From Deinococcus sp. (GTDB taxonomy: Bacteria > Deinococcota > Deinococci > Deinococcales > Deinococcaceae): DNA of 5,348 bases. Below the pieces are notes generated by a model. The model did not search any database and had not been told where the DNA came from. It was given only the letters and a program-made list of their open reading frames with translations. This document shows, one piece after another, positions 5,104-5,348 of the stretch. The DNA is taken from the NCBI GenBank assembly GCA_028287665.1, contig JAQBPF010000182.1, forward strand, positions 1 through 5,348, given 5' to 3'. The translations under genes were made by a program, and so were the position numbers. How positions within the stretch are numbered: position 1 is the first letter of the stretch; each line of letters starts with the position of its first letter.

Positions 5104-5348
5104 TCAGTTCCCCCCGGTGTAGCGCACGCGGTAAATGACGCCGCTCTGGTCGTCTGTAAACAGCAGGCTGCCGTCGGTGTACTGGGCCACGCCTGCTACC
5201 CGGCCAAACTGCTTCCACTCGCCGCCTTCCTCGAACACGAAGCCCGTGACGAAGGGCGTGATGGAAGTGGGCTTGTTGGCCGTATCGAAGTTCACCCGGG
5301 CGATTTCATAGCCACTGGGTTCGGTGCGGTTCCACGATCCCCGGTAGG
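5104..5348 (-). CDS. C-terminal fragment of a PQQ-type sugar (L-sorbosone/aldose-like) dehydrogenase
   Basis: The last 80 residues of a protein that enters from the right edge. They begin YRGSWNRTEPSGYEIARV, the motif (GSWNR..P.GY...RV) of the L-sorbosone/soluble aldose sugar dehydrogenase family, and end GRVAGVAQYTDGSLLFTDD then GVIYRVRY, the closing blade of its six-bladed propeller. Members oxidise sugars with pyrroloquinoline quinone outside the cytoplasm, giving lactones or acids and passing electrons to the respiratory chain. The N-terminal part, with the catalytic His/Arg and any signal peptide or haem domain, is outside the window, so cofactor and substrate cannot be verified. It is the upstream member of an operon with the SOD-propeller gene, whose ATG follows its TGA after one base. 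An incorrectly named PQQ-less relative remains possible. Confidence 0.82.
   Translation of the reverse strand, partial: YRGSWNRTEPSGYEIARVNFDTANKPTSITPFVTGFVFEEGGEWKQFGRVAGVAQYTDGSLLFTDDQSGVIYRVRYTGGN
5110..5115 (-). promoter_or_regulatory. G-rich ribosome binding site of sodC
   Basis: Six G residues on the minus strand lie 7 bases before the sodC ATG, within the last codons of the dehydrogenase gene. This is an imperfect Shine-Dalgarno sequence; with stop and start one base apart (TGAGATG), re-initiation by the same ribosome is likely. Confidence 0.45.

Overview
The window looks like a chromosomal or large-replicon piece of a GC-rich bacterium of the Deinococcus-Thermus group, most likely a mesophilic Deinococcus. 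The main reason is the mglB-mglA pair, whose proteins read very much like the Thermus/Deinococcus MglB and MglA. Support also comes from start codons placed 6 to 10 bases after TANNNT -10 boxes without a good ribosome binding site, which is the leaderless-transcript style common in Deinococcus. The species call is inference; no search was possible.

Layout. (1) Positions 1-192, minus strand: the N-terminal end of an unidentified exported protein that leaves the window on the left. (2) 193-372: a divergent promoter region. (3) 373-1552, plus strand: mglB (Roadblock/LC7 regulator) and mglA (small Ras-like GTPase), separated by a 103-base C-rich, G-poor gap and closed by a good intrinsic terminator. 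(4) 1640-3416, minus strand: a two-gene ABC exporter operon (ATPase then ABC-2 permease, joined by a TGATG overlap), ending in its own terminator that faces the mglA terminator. (5) 3417-3656: a 240-base intergenic region holding the ABC promoter, some small inverted repeats and the terminator of the next operon. (6) 3657-5348, minus strand: the 3' end of a PQQ-type sugar (aldose/sorbosone-like) dehydrogenase, followed after one base by a two-domain exported protein made of a Cu/Zn superoxide dismutase and a C-terminal six-bladed SMP-30/gluconolactonase-like beta-propeller.

How the genes work together. MglB and MglA should form a GTPase switch that sets cell polarity or surface machinery (for example type IV pili in relatives). 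The ABC pair should form one exporter of unknown substrate. The most interesting unit is on the right: a sugar dehydrogenase of this family would make a lactone outside the cytoplasm, the propeller of the neighbouring protein appears to keep the four key residues of the SMP-30/lactonase family, and the same polypeptide carries an apparently complete Cu/Zn SOD. This suggests a coupled periplasmic 'oxidise the sugar, open the lactone, remove superoxide' module. That functional link is a hypothesis from sequence motifs and gene order. I saw no RNA genes, CRISPR arrays, insertion sequences or attachment sites.
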